A stretch of 64,000 nucleotides of DNA from contig NZ_MWQN01000001.1 of the NCBI RefSeq assembly GCF_002024165.1, positions 3,699,365-3,763,364 of the forward strand, in the 5' to 3' direction. Numbering within the stretch: position 1 is the first letter of the stretch; every line of letters starts with the position of its first letter. Below the pieces are notes generated by a model. It was not told the DNA's origin, ran no database searches, and saw nothing but the letters and a program-made list of their open reading frames with translations. The position numbers and the translations under genes were made by a program. Of this stretch, positions 45,394 to 53,943 are shown one piece after another. The DNA is from Embleya scabrispora. Its GTDB lineage: Bacteria; Actinomycetota; Actinomycetes; Streptomycetales; Streptomycetaceae.

Positions 45394-47232
45394 ATGGGCG
45401 TAGAAAGCGCCTTGGTCGAGGATCACGCGGTCGAGGGCGCGAAGGATTCCGGTCCGGAAATATCGCCACATAGACCGTGGTATCGGCCGGACGCACGGAC
45501 CGGATGGGCGCTCGCCGTCGTCCTGGTCCCCGCCCTGCTGCTCGGCGTGGCCGCCTTCGGGCGGCGCTGGATCGGCGACGACGGACTGATCTTCGTCCGC
45601 GTCTCCCAGCAGATCCTGGACGGCAACGGACCCAATTTCAACGTGGGCGAGCGGGCCGAGGCGGCGACCTCGACGTTGTGGCCGTGGCTGCTCGCGCTGG
45701 TCGGCGGGGTGACCGGGATCGACCTGGTGGCCGTCGCGGTCTACGGCTCGCTCGGCTGCGCGGTCGTCGGCCTGGCGCTGGCCTCGGCGGGCACTCGCCG
45801 GCTCTACCGCGACCTGCCCGGCGGCGGATGGCCGCTGCCCGCCGGCGCGCTCGTGATCGCCGCGCTCCCGCCGTTCTGGGACTTCGCCACCTCGGGCCTG
45901 GAGATGGGCCTGATCTTCGTCTGGCTGGGCACGAGCTGGTGTCTGCTGGTCCGGCTGGACCGGGACACCTCGTTCGCCCGCCAGGCGTGGACCTCGTTCG
46001 CGCTCGGCATGGGTGTCCTGGTGCGGCCCGACCTCGCGCTCGGCACGGTCGTGTTCGCGGTGGCCGCCTGGCTGCTGCTGCGCCCGACCCGGAAGCGGCT
46101 GGCCGTGCTCGCGGCGTGCGGCGGGCTGTTGCCGGTGCTCTACCAGCTCTTCCGGATGGGCTACTACGGCGTCCTGCTGCCCAACACGGCGATAGCCAAG
46201 GAGGGCACCAAGACCGACGTCGGGCGCGGGTGGACGTACTTCGAGGACTACGCGAGCCCGTACAACATCTGGGCGCCGCTGCTGCTGACCGTGGTCGCGG
46301 TCGGTCTCCTGGCGACCGTAGGCCGCTCGGTGGGCGACTTCGAGCGCTATCGCATCCGGGTCCTGACCGGGACCGCGCTGGTCGCGGGCACGGTGCTGCT
46401 CGGCTATGTGATCGTGGTCGGCGGCGACTTCATGCACGCCCGGCTGCTGCTGCCGGGCACCTTCGCCTTCCTGCTGCCGGTCCTGGTGCTGCCGCTGCAA
46501 CGGCTGTACGCGAGCACCGCGGCGGCGCTCGCGGTGTGGTCGCTGGTCTGCGCGGCCGCGATGCGGGTGCCGTACCAGGGCTTCGGGCCGAAGAACATCG
46601 AGGACACCCGCACCTGGTACACGGCCTGGACGGGCGACTCGAATCCGGTCACCGCGGCGTCCTACCGGGCGGCGTTCGTGAAGCGGCTCGAAGGGGTCGG
46701 CAGGGAATGGCAGGCGGATCGGGTGACACCCGGCGCGCAGTTCGTCTATCTGACCTACTACCACGAGCCCGACAAGTTCTGGATGTTGAACTTCGACTTC
46801 CGGTCGGCGCCGCTCGAATACCATGTCCCGGTCACCGATTCGGTCGTCTACGGCGCCCTCGGCCAGCCCGCCGTGCTGGTGCCGACCTCGGGGCTGGCGA
46901 TCGACATCTTCGGCCTGGCGAATCCGCTCGGCGCGCACCTCGACCTCGACTATCGGACCCGGTCGGGGCACGACAAACTGACCTACATCGAATGGATTCT
47001 GGCCGACTTCACCCGGCCGGGCACCCCGCTCGACCTGCGCAATGTCGACCCGGCAAAGGTCGAGGCGGCCCGTCGGGCGCTGAATTGCGGCGGAATTCGA
47101 GAACTTCAGGAAGCGACCCGCGAGCCCATGTCGTTGTCCCGGTTCTGGAAGAATTTCACCGGCTCGGTGAAACGGAATTCGATGCGGATTCCGACGAATC
47201 CGATCGACGCGGAGAAGAAGTACTGTCACTGA
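45394..47232 (+). CDS. GT-C membrane glycosyltransferase-like protein, ZomB/AftB-related
   Basis: A 612-residue protein with an N-terminal cytoplasmic tail, about ten membrane helices and a C-terminal extracytoplasmic domain of about 200 residues. The first loop carries the GT-C acidic motif in RRWIGDDGLIFVRVSQQILDGNG, near GERAEAATSTLWPWLL, characteristic of AftB-type arabinofuranosyltransferases and the related ZomB proteins. In mycobacteria AftB adds terminal beta-1,2-arabinose to arabinan; the acceptor here is unknown. ATG 45394 has ggggcagg upstream. The last 77 bases overlap the 3' end of mutY on the other strand. Confidence 0.68.
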   Translation: MGVESALVEDHAVEGAKDSGPEISPHRPWYRPDARTGWALAVVLVPALLLGVAAFGRRWIGDDGLIFVRVSQQILDGNGPNFNVGERAEAATSTLWPWLLALVGGVTGIDLVAVAVYGSLGCAVVGLALASAGTRRLYRDLPGGGWPLPAGALVIAALPPFWDFATSGLEMGLIFVWLGTSWCLLVRLDRDTSFARQAWTSFALGMGVLVRPDLALGTVVFAVAAWLLLRPTRKRLAVLAACGGLLPVLYQLFRMGYYGVLLPNTAIAKEGTKTDVGRGWTYFEDYASPYNIWAPLLLTVVAVGLLATVGRSVGDFERYRIRVLTGTALVAGTVLLGYVIVVGGDFMHARLLLPGTFAFLLPVLVLPLQRLYASTAAALAVWSLVCAAAMRVPYQGFGPKNIEDTRTWYTAWTGDSNPVTAASYRAAFVKRLEGVGREWQADRVTPGAQFVYLTYYHEPDKFWMLNFDFRSAPLEYHVPVTDSVVYGALGQPAVLVPTSGLAIDIFGLANPLGAHLDLDYRTRSGHDKLTYIEWILADFTRPGTPLDLRNVDPAKVEAARRALNCGGIRELQEATREPMSLSRFWKNFTGSVKRNSMRIPTNPIDAEKKYCH

Positions 47233-48109
47233 GCGGACCGGCCGGCAGGCGGTACACGCCCGCCGCCAACGGCTCCACCAGACCGTCGGCGACCAGCCCG
47301 TCCAGCGCCCGCGCGCGTTGGACGGGTTCGTCCCACACCGCGTCCAACGCGGCCTGGGCCACCGGTTCTGCGCTGTCCCGCAACACCGCGAGCAGTCGGC
47401 CCCGGACCTGGCGGTCGGTGCCCGCGTACGTCTGCCCCCGTCGCGGCGGACCCGTGTAGGCGGGCTTGCCGGCCAGGCGCCACGCGCACAACGCCGCGAT
47501 CGGACACCCCACACACTTGGGCGACTTGGCCGTGCACACCAGCGCGCCGAGCTCCATGATCGCCACCGCCCAGGTCGACGCCGTCTCGGCGGCGGCGGGC
47601 AACAGCGTGCCGGCGGTGCGCCGTTCGGCCGGCGTGGTGGCCTGCGGCGGATACTCGACGCCGTCGATGGCCCGGCCGATCACCCGGCGCACGTTGGTGT
47701 CCAGCACGATGTGCCGCTGTCCGAACGCGAACGAGGCGATGGCGGCGGCGGTGTACTCGCCCACCCCGGGGAGCGCGAGCAGGTCCGCGTGTTCGCGCGG
47801 GACCTCGCCGTCGTGCCGGTCGACCATCGCGGTCGCCGCGCCGTGCAGGCGCAGGGCGCGGCGCGGGTAGCCGAGCCGGCCCCACATCCGCACCGCCTCG
47901 CCCGGTTCGTCGGCGGCCAGTGCGGCGGGGGTGGGCCAGCGCTCCAGCCAGGCCGTGTAGACCGGCAACACCCGGGCCACCGGGGTCTGTTGCAGCATGA
48001 ACTCGCTGACCACCACCGCCCACGCGGACGCGTCGGGGGTGCGCCAGGGCAGATCGCGGTTGTTGGCCGAATACCAGTCGAGGATCGGCTCGTGCAGTGC
48101 GTGTGACAT
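47156..48109 (-). CDS. mutY: A/G-specific adenine glycosylase
   Basis: A 317-residue base-excision-repair enzyme removing adenine opposite 8-oxoguanine. The helix-hairpin-helix is in LLALPGVGEYTAAAI with the catalytic aspartate in IVLDTNVRRV, and the [4Fe-4S] cysteines are in CTAKSPKCVGCPIAALC. The C-terminal NUDIX-like 8-oxoG domain of E. coli MutY is absent; a winged-helix-like segment (GRLLAVLRDSAEPVAQAALDAV) takes its place, as in short actinobacterial forms. The last 25 residues (Ser-rich) lie inside the overlap with the ZomB-like gene. disA and radA lie nearby. Confidence 0.93.
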   Translation of the reverse strand: MSHALHEPILDWYSANNRDLPWRTPDASAWAVVVSEFMLQQTPVARVLPVYTAWLERWPTPAALAADEPGEAVRMWGRLGYPRRALRLHGAATAMVDRHDGEVPREHADLLALPGVGEYTAAAIASFAFGQRHIVLDTNVRRVIGRAIDGVEYPPQATTPAERRTAGTLLPAAAETASTWAVAIMELGALVCTAKSPKCVGCPIAALCAWRLAGKPAYTGPPRRGQTYAGTDRQVRGRLLAVLRDSAEPVAQAALDAVWDEPVQRARALDGLVADGLVEPLAAGVYRLPAGPLSDSTSSPRRSDSSESASNSVSPSR

Positions 48110-48290
48110 CTCCCCCTGATCCTCGCACGTTACGGGGGGTCACTCGGGCGAGTGACGGTGGCTTCTGCCCGCAAATGCCGGAATAGGCCCGCGACCAGGG
48201 CTTCTTCGGTCGCGACACGGCCGGAAAATCCAACGCTTCGGACGGTGTGGCTACACCGGACGGCGTAACGATCTCCCCTAGAGTTTGCGC

Positions 48291-49157
48291 GTGGACTCGA
48301 TGCGCCGTCCCGTGGGTCACCTGCCGTCAACCGTCTATTGGCGTCGGCGGGTCGTCGTGCTGCTCGCCCTCGCGCTGTTGATCGCGCTGGTGGCCTGGGC
48401 ATGCACTGCCGGTGGGGACTCCGACGACAAGAAGAACGCCTCGGACAAGAAGCCGATTCCGTCCGGTTCGGTCTCGCCCGATCCGAGCGCCATCACGCCC
48501 GGGGCCAACCCGACCAACGGCGCCAACCCGCCGATCCCGGGCGGGAGTACGGGCACGCCCGGCGGCACCTCCGGCACGTCCTCGGGTACCTCCGCCGGTA
48601 CGTCGGCCGGCGCCTCCGGTCAGCCCGGCGGGCAGAGTGGCCAGACCGGCCAGTCGGCGGGCGGCGCGGGCACCCCGGGCGGCGGCGCGGTCCCGGGTGG
48701 CGGCAAGCCGGCACCGGGCGGCGGCACGTGGTGCACGCCGGCCATGATCCGGGTGCAGATCCAGCCGGTGGAGGCGGGCAAGAGCGCCTACAACGCCTCG
48801 CAGAACGTGGCGCTGAAGGTGATCGTCACCAACGAGTCGGGTCCCACCTGCTACGTCGACCTCGCGCCGAGCCACGCCTACATCGAGGTGTTGTCCGGCA
48901 GCGAGCGGCTGTGGAGCTCGGCCGACTGCGCGGCCGGCCCGGGCACCGACGTGCGCCAGATCCAGCAGGGCGCCTCGCAGGCCGTCTCGATCACCCGGGA
49001 CTGGGCCTGGACCCGCTCGAACGCCGCACAGTGCGCCACCAACGGCGGGCAGACCAAGGCCGCCCCGGCGGACAAGGCCGCCTACCGGGCCAAGGGCGTG
49101 CTGGCGGGCGTGGAGCCCTCCGGCGAGTTCGTCTTCACCGCCACGGTCGGCAAGTAA
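48291..49157 (+). CDS. Hypothetical membrane-anchored exported protein
   Basis: A 288-residue protein. A basic N-terminus and one hydrophobic segment (VVVLLALALLIALVAWACTAG) resemble a signal anchor or lipobox-like end. A Gly/Pro/Ser/Thr-rich linker of about 100 residues follows, then a C-terminal beta-type domain with two conserved-looking cysteine pairs (TWCTPAMIRVQIQPVEAG, GPTCYVDLAPSH, SSADCAAGPG, AAQCATNGG). TAGAGT at 48279-48284 lies six bases before GTG 48291. It is convergent with disA. Function unknown; the linker suggests crossing of the cell wall. Confidence 0.7.
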   Translation: MDSMRRPVGHLPSTVYWRRRVVVLLALALLIALVAWACTAGGDSDDKKNASDKKPIPSGSVSPDPSAITPGANPTNGANPPIPGGSTGTPGGTSGTSSGTSAGTSAGASGQPGGQSGQTGQSAGGAGTPGGGAVPGGGKPAPGGGTWCTPAMIRVQIQPVEAGKSAYNASQNVALKVIVTNESGPTCYVDLAPSHAYIEVLSGSERLWSSADCAAGPGTDVRQIQQGASQAVSITRDWAWTRSNAAQCATNGGQTKAAPADKAAYRAKGVLAGVEPSGEFVFTATVGK

Positions 49158-49295
49158 CGGCGTGGCGGCCGGTGCCCGCTCCCGCCGCCCACCGGCGGCG
49201 GGGCGGCACGGCGGCCGGCCGACACGGACCCGAACGCACGACGCGAGCGCACGATCCGAACACCCGACGAGAACGCGGGACGAGAACGCGACGGC

Positions 49296-49326
49296 AAGGG
49301 CCCCGGCGCCGAGCGCCGGGGCCCTT
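49296..49326. terminator. Bidirectional hairpin between the exported-protein gene and disA
   Basis: aagggccccggcg (49296-49308) pairs perfectly with cgccggggccctt (49314-49326) around a 5-base loop. It lies 20 bases beyond the disA stop in the convergent gap. Confidence 0.8.
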
Positions 49327-49346
49327 CCCGTGTCACCGCCGAGTGC

Positions 49347-50480
49347 TCAGACGTAGCGCTCCAGGATCGAGGACTCGGCGAGGCGGGACAGGCCCTCGCG
49401 GACGCTGCGGGCCCGGGCCTCGCCCACGCCGTCCACCGCCTGGAGGTCGTCCACGCTGGCCGCGAGCAGCTTCTGCAGGCCGCCGAAGTGCTCCACGAGC
49501 CGCTCGATCACCACCGGTGGGAGCCGGGGGACCTTGGCGAGCAGTCGGTAGCCGCGCGGGCTGACCGCCGAGTCCAGGACCTCGTGGCCCGAGGTGAAGC
49601 CGAGCGCGCGGGCCACCGTCTGCAGGTCGAGCAGATCGGCGTGGGCCAGGCCGTCGAGTTCGTCGAGCACGTCCGCCTCGGTCCGGCCGCGCTTGATGGC
49701 GCGCTCCGGCACGTAGTCGCGGGCGACCAGCTTGCGGTCGTCCTCGACACCCGCGATCAACTCTTCGAGCTGCAGCGAGAGCAACCGGCCGTCGACCCCC
49801 AACTCGGTGACGTAGCCGTCGATCTCGCGGGCGATCAGGCGCACCATCTCCAGCCGCTGGGACACCGCGCACACGTCCCGAACGGTGACCAGGTCCTCGA
49901 TCTCCAGGGCGGACAGCGTGCCCGACACCTCGTCGAGGCGCAGCTTGTAGCGCTCCAGGGTGGCGAGCGCCTGGTTGGCCCGGGACAGGATCGCCGCCGA
50001 GTCCTCCAGGACGTGTCGCCGACCGTTCACGTAGAGCGCGATCAGGCGCATGGACTGGCTCACCGAGACCACCGGGTAGCCGGTCTGCTTGTTGACCCGC
50101 TCGGCGGTGCGGTGCCGGGTGCCGGTCTCCTCCGTCGGGATCGACGGATCCGGGACGAGTTGCACGCCCGCCCGGACGATCTTCGTGCACTCGCGGTCGA
50201 CCACCACCCCGCCGTCGAGCTTGCACAGCTCGCGCAGCCGGGTCGCGGAGAACTCGACGTCGAGCACGAAGCCGCCGGTGGACAGCGCCTCCACCGCCTT
50301 GTCGAAACCCAGCACGATCAGGCCGCCCGTGTTGCCCCGGAGGATGCGCTCCAGGCCGTCGCGCAGGGCGGTGCCCGGGGCCACGGACTGCAGCGCCGCC
50401 CTCACGAGAGCCGCGTCGGCGCTCGTCCCCTTGTCGGTCCGGTCATTCGTAGCCACAGAACTCCCCGTGGTCGTTGCCAT
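49347..50480 (-). CDS. disA: DNA integrity scanning diadenylate cyclase DisA
   Basis: A 377-residue enzyme making c-di-AMP from two ATP. The DAC domain has LDGG at residues 88-91 where characterised members have DGA, and RHR at 122-124 in [11 protein letters not shown] helical spine and C-terminal helix-hairpin-helix ([19 protein letters not shown]) bind branched DNA. ATG 50480 has a ccgagg site; the frame is open further upstream to 50561. RadA, encoded 326 bp upstream on the same strand, inhibits DisA in Bacillus and mycobacteria. c-di-AMP controls osmotic balance and potassium uptake in Streptomyces. Confidence 0.95.
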   Translation of the reverse strand: MATTTGSSVATNDRTDKGTSADAALVRAALQSVAPGTALRDGLERILRGNTGGLIVLGFDKAVEALSTGGFVLDVEFSATRLRELCKLDGGVVVDRECTKIVRAGVQLVPDPSIPTEETGTRHRTAERVNKQTGYPVVSVSQSMRLIALYVNGRRHVLEDSAAILSRANQALATLERYKLRLDEVSGTLSALEIEDLVTVRDVCAVSQRLEMVRLIAREIDGYVTELGVDGRLLSLQLEELIAGVEDDRKLVARDYVPERAIKRGRTEADVLDELDGLAHADLLDLQTVARALGFTSGHEVLDSAVSPRGYRLLAKVPRLPPVVIERLVEHFGGLQKLLAASVDDLQAVDGVGEARARSVREGLSRLAESSILERYV

Positions 50481-50806
50481 CCTCGGCCGGCCATCGGCCG
50501 TCACCCGGGCATTTGCTCCGGTATGCACGGCCGGGAGCGCCTCAGGACCTGCGGACGACACAGGTCGGCCGCTACGTCGGAAGATCGGTGGAAAAGTCTA
50601 GTGCCTCCCGGCCGCCGACCGGTCGCCGCAACCGACTCGAAGCCGGATTTCGGCACGGGTCGCGCGCGCCGCTCCGCGTGTCGAGTATGTCCGAGGCGGC
50701 ACATGGTCACTCCTCGGGGCACCCGGAAAGTTGCCGGACGGCGCCCGGGAGCGGGGTCGGGCGCGCGGGGGAGGGTGGCGTGGGCCCCGTCGGCGGGCCC
50801 CGCCGA
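50481..50806. other. 326-bp gap between radA and disA
   Basis: No gene or clear hairpin is seen. It probably carries a disA promoter. Confidence 0.4.
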
Positions 50807-52198
50807 TCATGTGCGGTCGTCCCGGCGCTCGCGTGCGGAGACCAGGTTGAACGCGCGCAGCGCCTCGCGGATGTCGGCCACCTCGATCACCTTCATGCCC
50901 TTGGGGATCTTCCCGGGATCGGGCGGCACCAGGGCGTGCGTGAAGCCGAGCCGGAACGCCTCGGCGAGCCGGCGCTGCACGCCGGTGGTGCGGCGGATCT
51001 CGCCCGCGAGGCCGACCTCGCCGATCGCGACCAGCTTGGTCGGCAGCGGATGGTCGGCGGCGGCGCCCGCGAGGGCCAGCGCCGCGGCCAGGTCGGCGGC
51101 CGGTTCGGTGAGCTTGACGCCGCCGACGGTGGCGGTGTGGATCTCGGTCTTCTCCAGGCGCACCCCGCCGCGCCGCTCCAGGACCGCGAGCACCATGCCG
51201 ATCCGGGCCGAGTCCAGGCCCGAGGTGGCCCGTCGCGGGGTGGGGATCTGGGACGGGGCCACCAGCGCCTGGACCTCTACCACCAGGGGCCGCTTGCCCT
51301 CCAGGGTCACCGTGACGCAGGTGCCGGAGACCGGTTCGGCGCGCTGGGTCAGGAACAGGCCGCTGGGGTCGGTCAGGCCGGTGATGCCCTCGTCGTGCAG
51401 TTCGAAGCAGCCGACCTCGTCGGCGGTGCCGTAGCGGTTCTTGATCGCGCGGACCAGGCGCAGTCGGGCGTGCCGGTCGCCCTCGAAGTGCAGCACCACG
51501 TCGACCAGGTGCTCCAGCAGGCGGGGGCCGGCGATCGAGCCGTCCTTGGTGACGTGGCCGACCAGCACGGTGGCGATGTTGCGTTCCTTGGCGATCCGGA
51601 TCAGCGCGCCGGTCACCTCGCGGATCTGCGACACGCCGCCGGGGGCGCCGTCGATCGCGGGCGAGGCGATGGTCTGCACCGAGTCGACCACCAGCAGCGC
51701 GGGTTTGACCGCGTCGACGTGGCTGATCAACGCGGCGAGGTCGGTCTCCGCGGCGAGGTAGAGCTCCTCGTTCAGCGCGCCGATCCGGCCCGCGCGCAGG
51801 CGGACCTGGGCGGCCGACTCCTCGCCGGTGATGTAGAGGGTGCGGGCGGCCGGCGAGGCGGACTTGCTCGCCACGTCGAGCAGCAGGGTGGACTTGCCGA
51901 CGCCGGGCTCGCCCGCGAGCAGTACGACCGCGCCCGGGACCAGGCCGCCGCCGAGCACCCGGTCCAACTCGTCGACGCCGGTCGGGCGGAACCGGGCCTG
52001 CTGTACGTCGATCCGGCCGATCGGCAGCGCCGCGGTGGTGACCGGTCCGGCGGCGATCGAGCGGGCCTTGGGCGCGCCGAACTCCTCGACCGTGCCCCAC
52101 GCGTGGCACTCGTTGCAGCGGCCCAGCCATTTCGGCCCGGTCCAGCCGCACTCGGTGCAGCGATACGACGGGCGATCCTTCGTGGTGGTCCTGGCCAT
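50807..52198 (-). CDS. radA: DNA repair protein RadA
   Basis: A 463-residue RecA-like branch-migration helicase. N-terminal C4 zinc finger (YRCTECGWTGPKWLGRCNEC), Walker A GEPGVGKSTLL, Walker B ALLVVDSVQT, the RadA-specific KNRYG motif (RAIKNRYGTADE), and a C-terminal Lon-like domain (GLAGEIRRTTGVQRRLAEA). ATG 52198 has TACGGT seven bases upstream on the complement (52206-52211), so the mRNA is probably leaderless. It is divergent from a sigma-like fusion gene. Confidence 0.96.
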   Translation of the reverse strand: MARTTTKDRPSYRCTECGWTGPKWLGRCNECHAWGTVEEFGAPKARSIAAGPVTTAALPIGRIDVQQARFRPTGVDELDRVLGGGLVPGAVVLLAGEPGVGKSTLLLDVASKSASPAARTLYITGEESAAQVRLRAGRIGALNEELYLAAETDLAALISHVDAVKPALLVVDSVQTIASPAIDGAPGGVSQIREVTGALIRIAKERNIATVLVGHVTKDGSIAGPRLLEHLVDVVLHFEGDRHARLRLVRAIKNRYGTADEVGCFELHDEGITGLTDPSGLFLTQRAEPVSGTCVTVTLEGKRPLVVEVQALVAPSQIPTPRRATSGLDSARIGMVLAVLERRGGVRLEKTEIHTATVGGVKLTEPAADLAAALALAGAAADHPLPTKLVAIGEVGLAGEIRRTTGVQRRLAEAFRLGFTHALVPPDPGKIPKGMKVIEVADIREALRAFNLVSARERRDDRT

Positions 52199-52331
52199 GC
52201 CAGGAACCGTAACGGCCCGCGCCGACAGTGGAGGCGCGGTCGGGATCGACCACGGGCGGAATGTCTTGATCCTGTCACCGGGTGGGCAAAGCGATGGTGG
52301 CGGTCGGGCGTTGTGCCTACCGTGTGGCGGC

Positions 52332-53846
52332 ATGGTGGGGGACGGTGCGGTGCGGGAATCCGGGACGACGGACGAAACGGGCGCGGTGCCCGACGCGGTG
52401 GCGTTGTACGACACCCACGGTGACGCGTTGTTCGGCTTCTGCGTGGCGCTCGGGTACCAGCCTCGGGTCGCCGAGCGGGTGGTGCGCGAGACGCTGGCGG
52501 TCGCGCCGGAGCGGATCCGCGCGTTGCGCGACCCGCGCCGGAGTCGGGCGCTGTTGTACGCGCTGGTCCGGGTCGTGGCCGAACGGGCGGCGGGAGAGCG
52601 GGCCGGTCCCGGGGTGGTCGAGCAGGTCCTGGCCGCGGGTGGCGCGGGGTGGTCGGTGCCCGATCGGCGCCGATTGGCGCCGCTGGTGCCGTACGCGCTG
52701 TGGGCGGTCGACGAGGACGAGCGGATCGCCCTGGACCTGTCGGCGCGGCACCGCCTGAGCGACGCCGAAGTGGCCGATGTGCTGGGCGTGTCCGAGCGGC
52801 GGGTGGCGCGGCTGCTGGCGCGCGGGCCGGTCCGGTTCGAGCAGGCCCTCGCGGTGTACGCGGTGGCCACGCACGCGCGGCGGGACTGCCCCGAACTCGC
52901 GTTGCTGCTGCCGGACGCGGGGGCCGCGGTCGAGGCGGGGCTGCGGCAACCGCTGTACCTGCACGTCGACTCCTGCCCGGACTGCCTGGCGCTGCGCCCG
53001 GGGCCGGTGGAGGTGCGGGCGCTGCTCGCGGGCGGCGGGTCGGCCAAGGCGCCGTACGCGATCCGGATGGCGCTGCGGGCGGACGGCTCGGTCGAGTCGG
53101 CGGATCCGGTCGAGCGGGGCGGCTTTCCGAAGGGCACGGGTCGGCCGAGGTCGCGGGTGCCGGTGGTGGCCGCGTGTGCGACGGCCGTCGCGCTGGTGTT
53201 CGGTACGGCGGTGCTGTCGCGGCCGGGGGCCGAGCACGACACGCCGATCGCGCTGAGTACGGCGCCGCTTTCGGAGCGGCCGCCGGCGCTGCATCCGGCC
53301 GAGTCGCCGGCCGCCGCGGCGAGTGTGGTCCCCGGTACCGCGCCCGCGCCGTCGACGGCGCGGGCGGTGCCGACCTCGGCGCCGAGCACCCGGTCCGCCG
53401 TCGCGAAGCCGACCGCGCGGCCGAGCCGAGGCGCCAAGCCGTCGACGAGCGGTGGCGCCCCGGTTGCGGGCGGGTCGTTGACCCTTCCGCGGGCGGGCGG
53501 CACCGGCGAGGGCAATCCGGCGGCGCCCGGCACGCTGTCCTGGTCCCGCTCGACGGTGGACCTCGGCGCGGACGGCGCCGCGCAGACCGTCCGGCTCACC
53601 GCCACCGGCGGGCCGGTCGCCTGGTCGCTGGCGGTGTCGGAGAACGACTGGCTCACCGTGAGTTCCCGGGCCGGCACACTGGCCAACGGCCAGTCGATAT
53701 CGATCACGATCGCGGCGAATCCGGACAGGGCACCGGCCACCACGTGGGCAGTGTCCGTTTCGGCGAATCCGACCGGTGTTTCGCTGAACGTCACCGGAGG
53801 ACCGGCTTCGCACGAAAGTGCGACGAGCGAATTCCAGCAAAGGTGA
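52332..53846 (+). CDS. Sigma-like/ZAS zinc motif/TM/BACON-like domain fusion protein, copy 1
   Basis: A 504-residue protein. Residues about 15-75 resemble sigma-70 region 2 (ALYDTHGDALFGFCVALG ... RALLYALVRVVAERAAGE). About 125-165 resemble region 4 (DERIALDLSARHRLSDAEVADVLGVSERRVARLL). HVDSCPDC is an anti-sigma HxxxCxxC zinc motif. One membrane helix follows (VPVVAACATAVALVFGTAVL), then a Pro/Ser/Thr linker and a C-terminal beta domain with the BACON-like pattern SLAVSENDWLTVSSRAGTL. The parts expected inside the cell precede the helix and the beta domain follows it. ATG 52332; TACCGT lies eight bases upstream. A second copy follows. Sequence-specific DNA binding is inferred, not shown. Confidence 0.78.
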   Translation: MVGDGAVRESGTTDETGAVPDAVALYDTHGDALFGFCVALGYQPRVAERVVRETLAVAPERIRALRDPRRSRALLYALVRVVAERAAGERAGPGVVEQVLAAGGAGWSVPDRRRLAPLVPYALWAVDEDERIALDLSARHRLSDAEVADVLGVSERRVARLLARGPVRFEQALAVYAVATHARRDCPELALLLPDAGAAVEAGLRQPLYLHVDSCPDCLALRPGPVEVRALLAGGGSAKAPYAIRMALRADGSVESADPVERGGFPKGTGRPRSRVPVVAACATAVALVFGTAVLSRPGAEHDTPIALSTAPLSERPPALHPAESPAAAASVVPGTAPAPSTARAVPTSAPSTRSAVAKPTARPSRGAKPSTSGGAPVAGGSLTLPRAGGTGEGNPAAPGTLSWSRSTVDLGADGAAQTVRLTATGGPVAWSLAVSENDWLTVSSRAGTLANGQSISITIAANPDRAPATTWAVSVSANPTGVSLNVTGGPASHESATSEFQQR

Positions 53847-53943
53847 CGGATATTCACTCGAAAGTATGATTGTCGACCTCGAAAGGCGTATGAAAGTGCA
53901 AATCGCCTGAGTCGGAGGCTCTCCGACACCTACGTTCACGAAC

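Noticed and set aside
50481-50561. N-terminal extension of DisA to 50561
   Set aside because: ATG 50480 has a ribosome site and gives the family-typical start; the extension is Pro/Gly-rich and unsupported.
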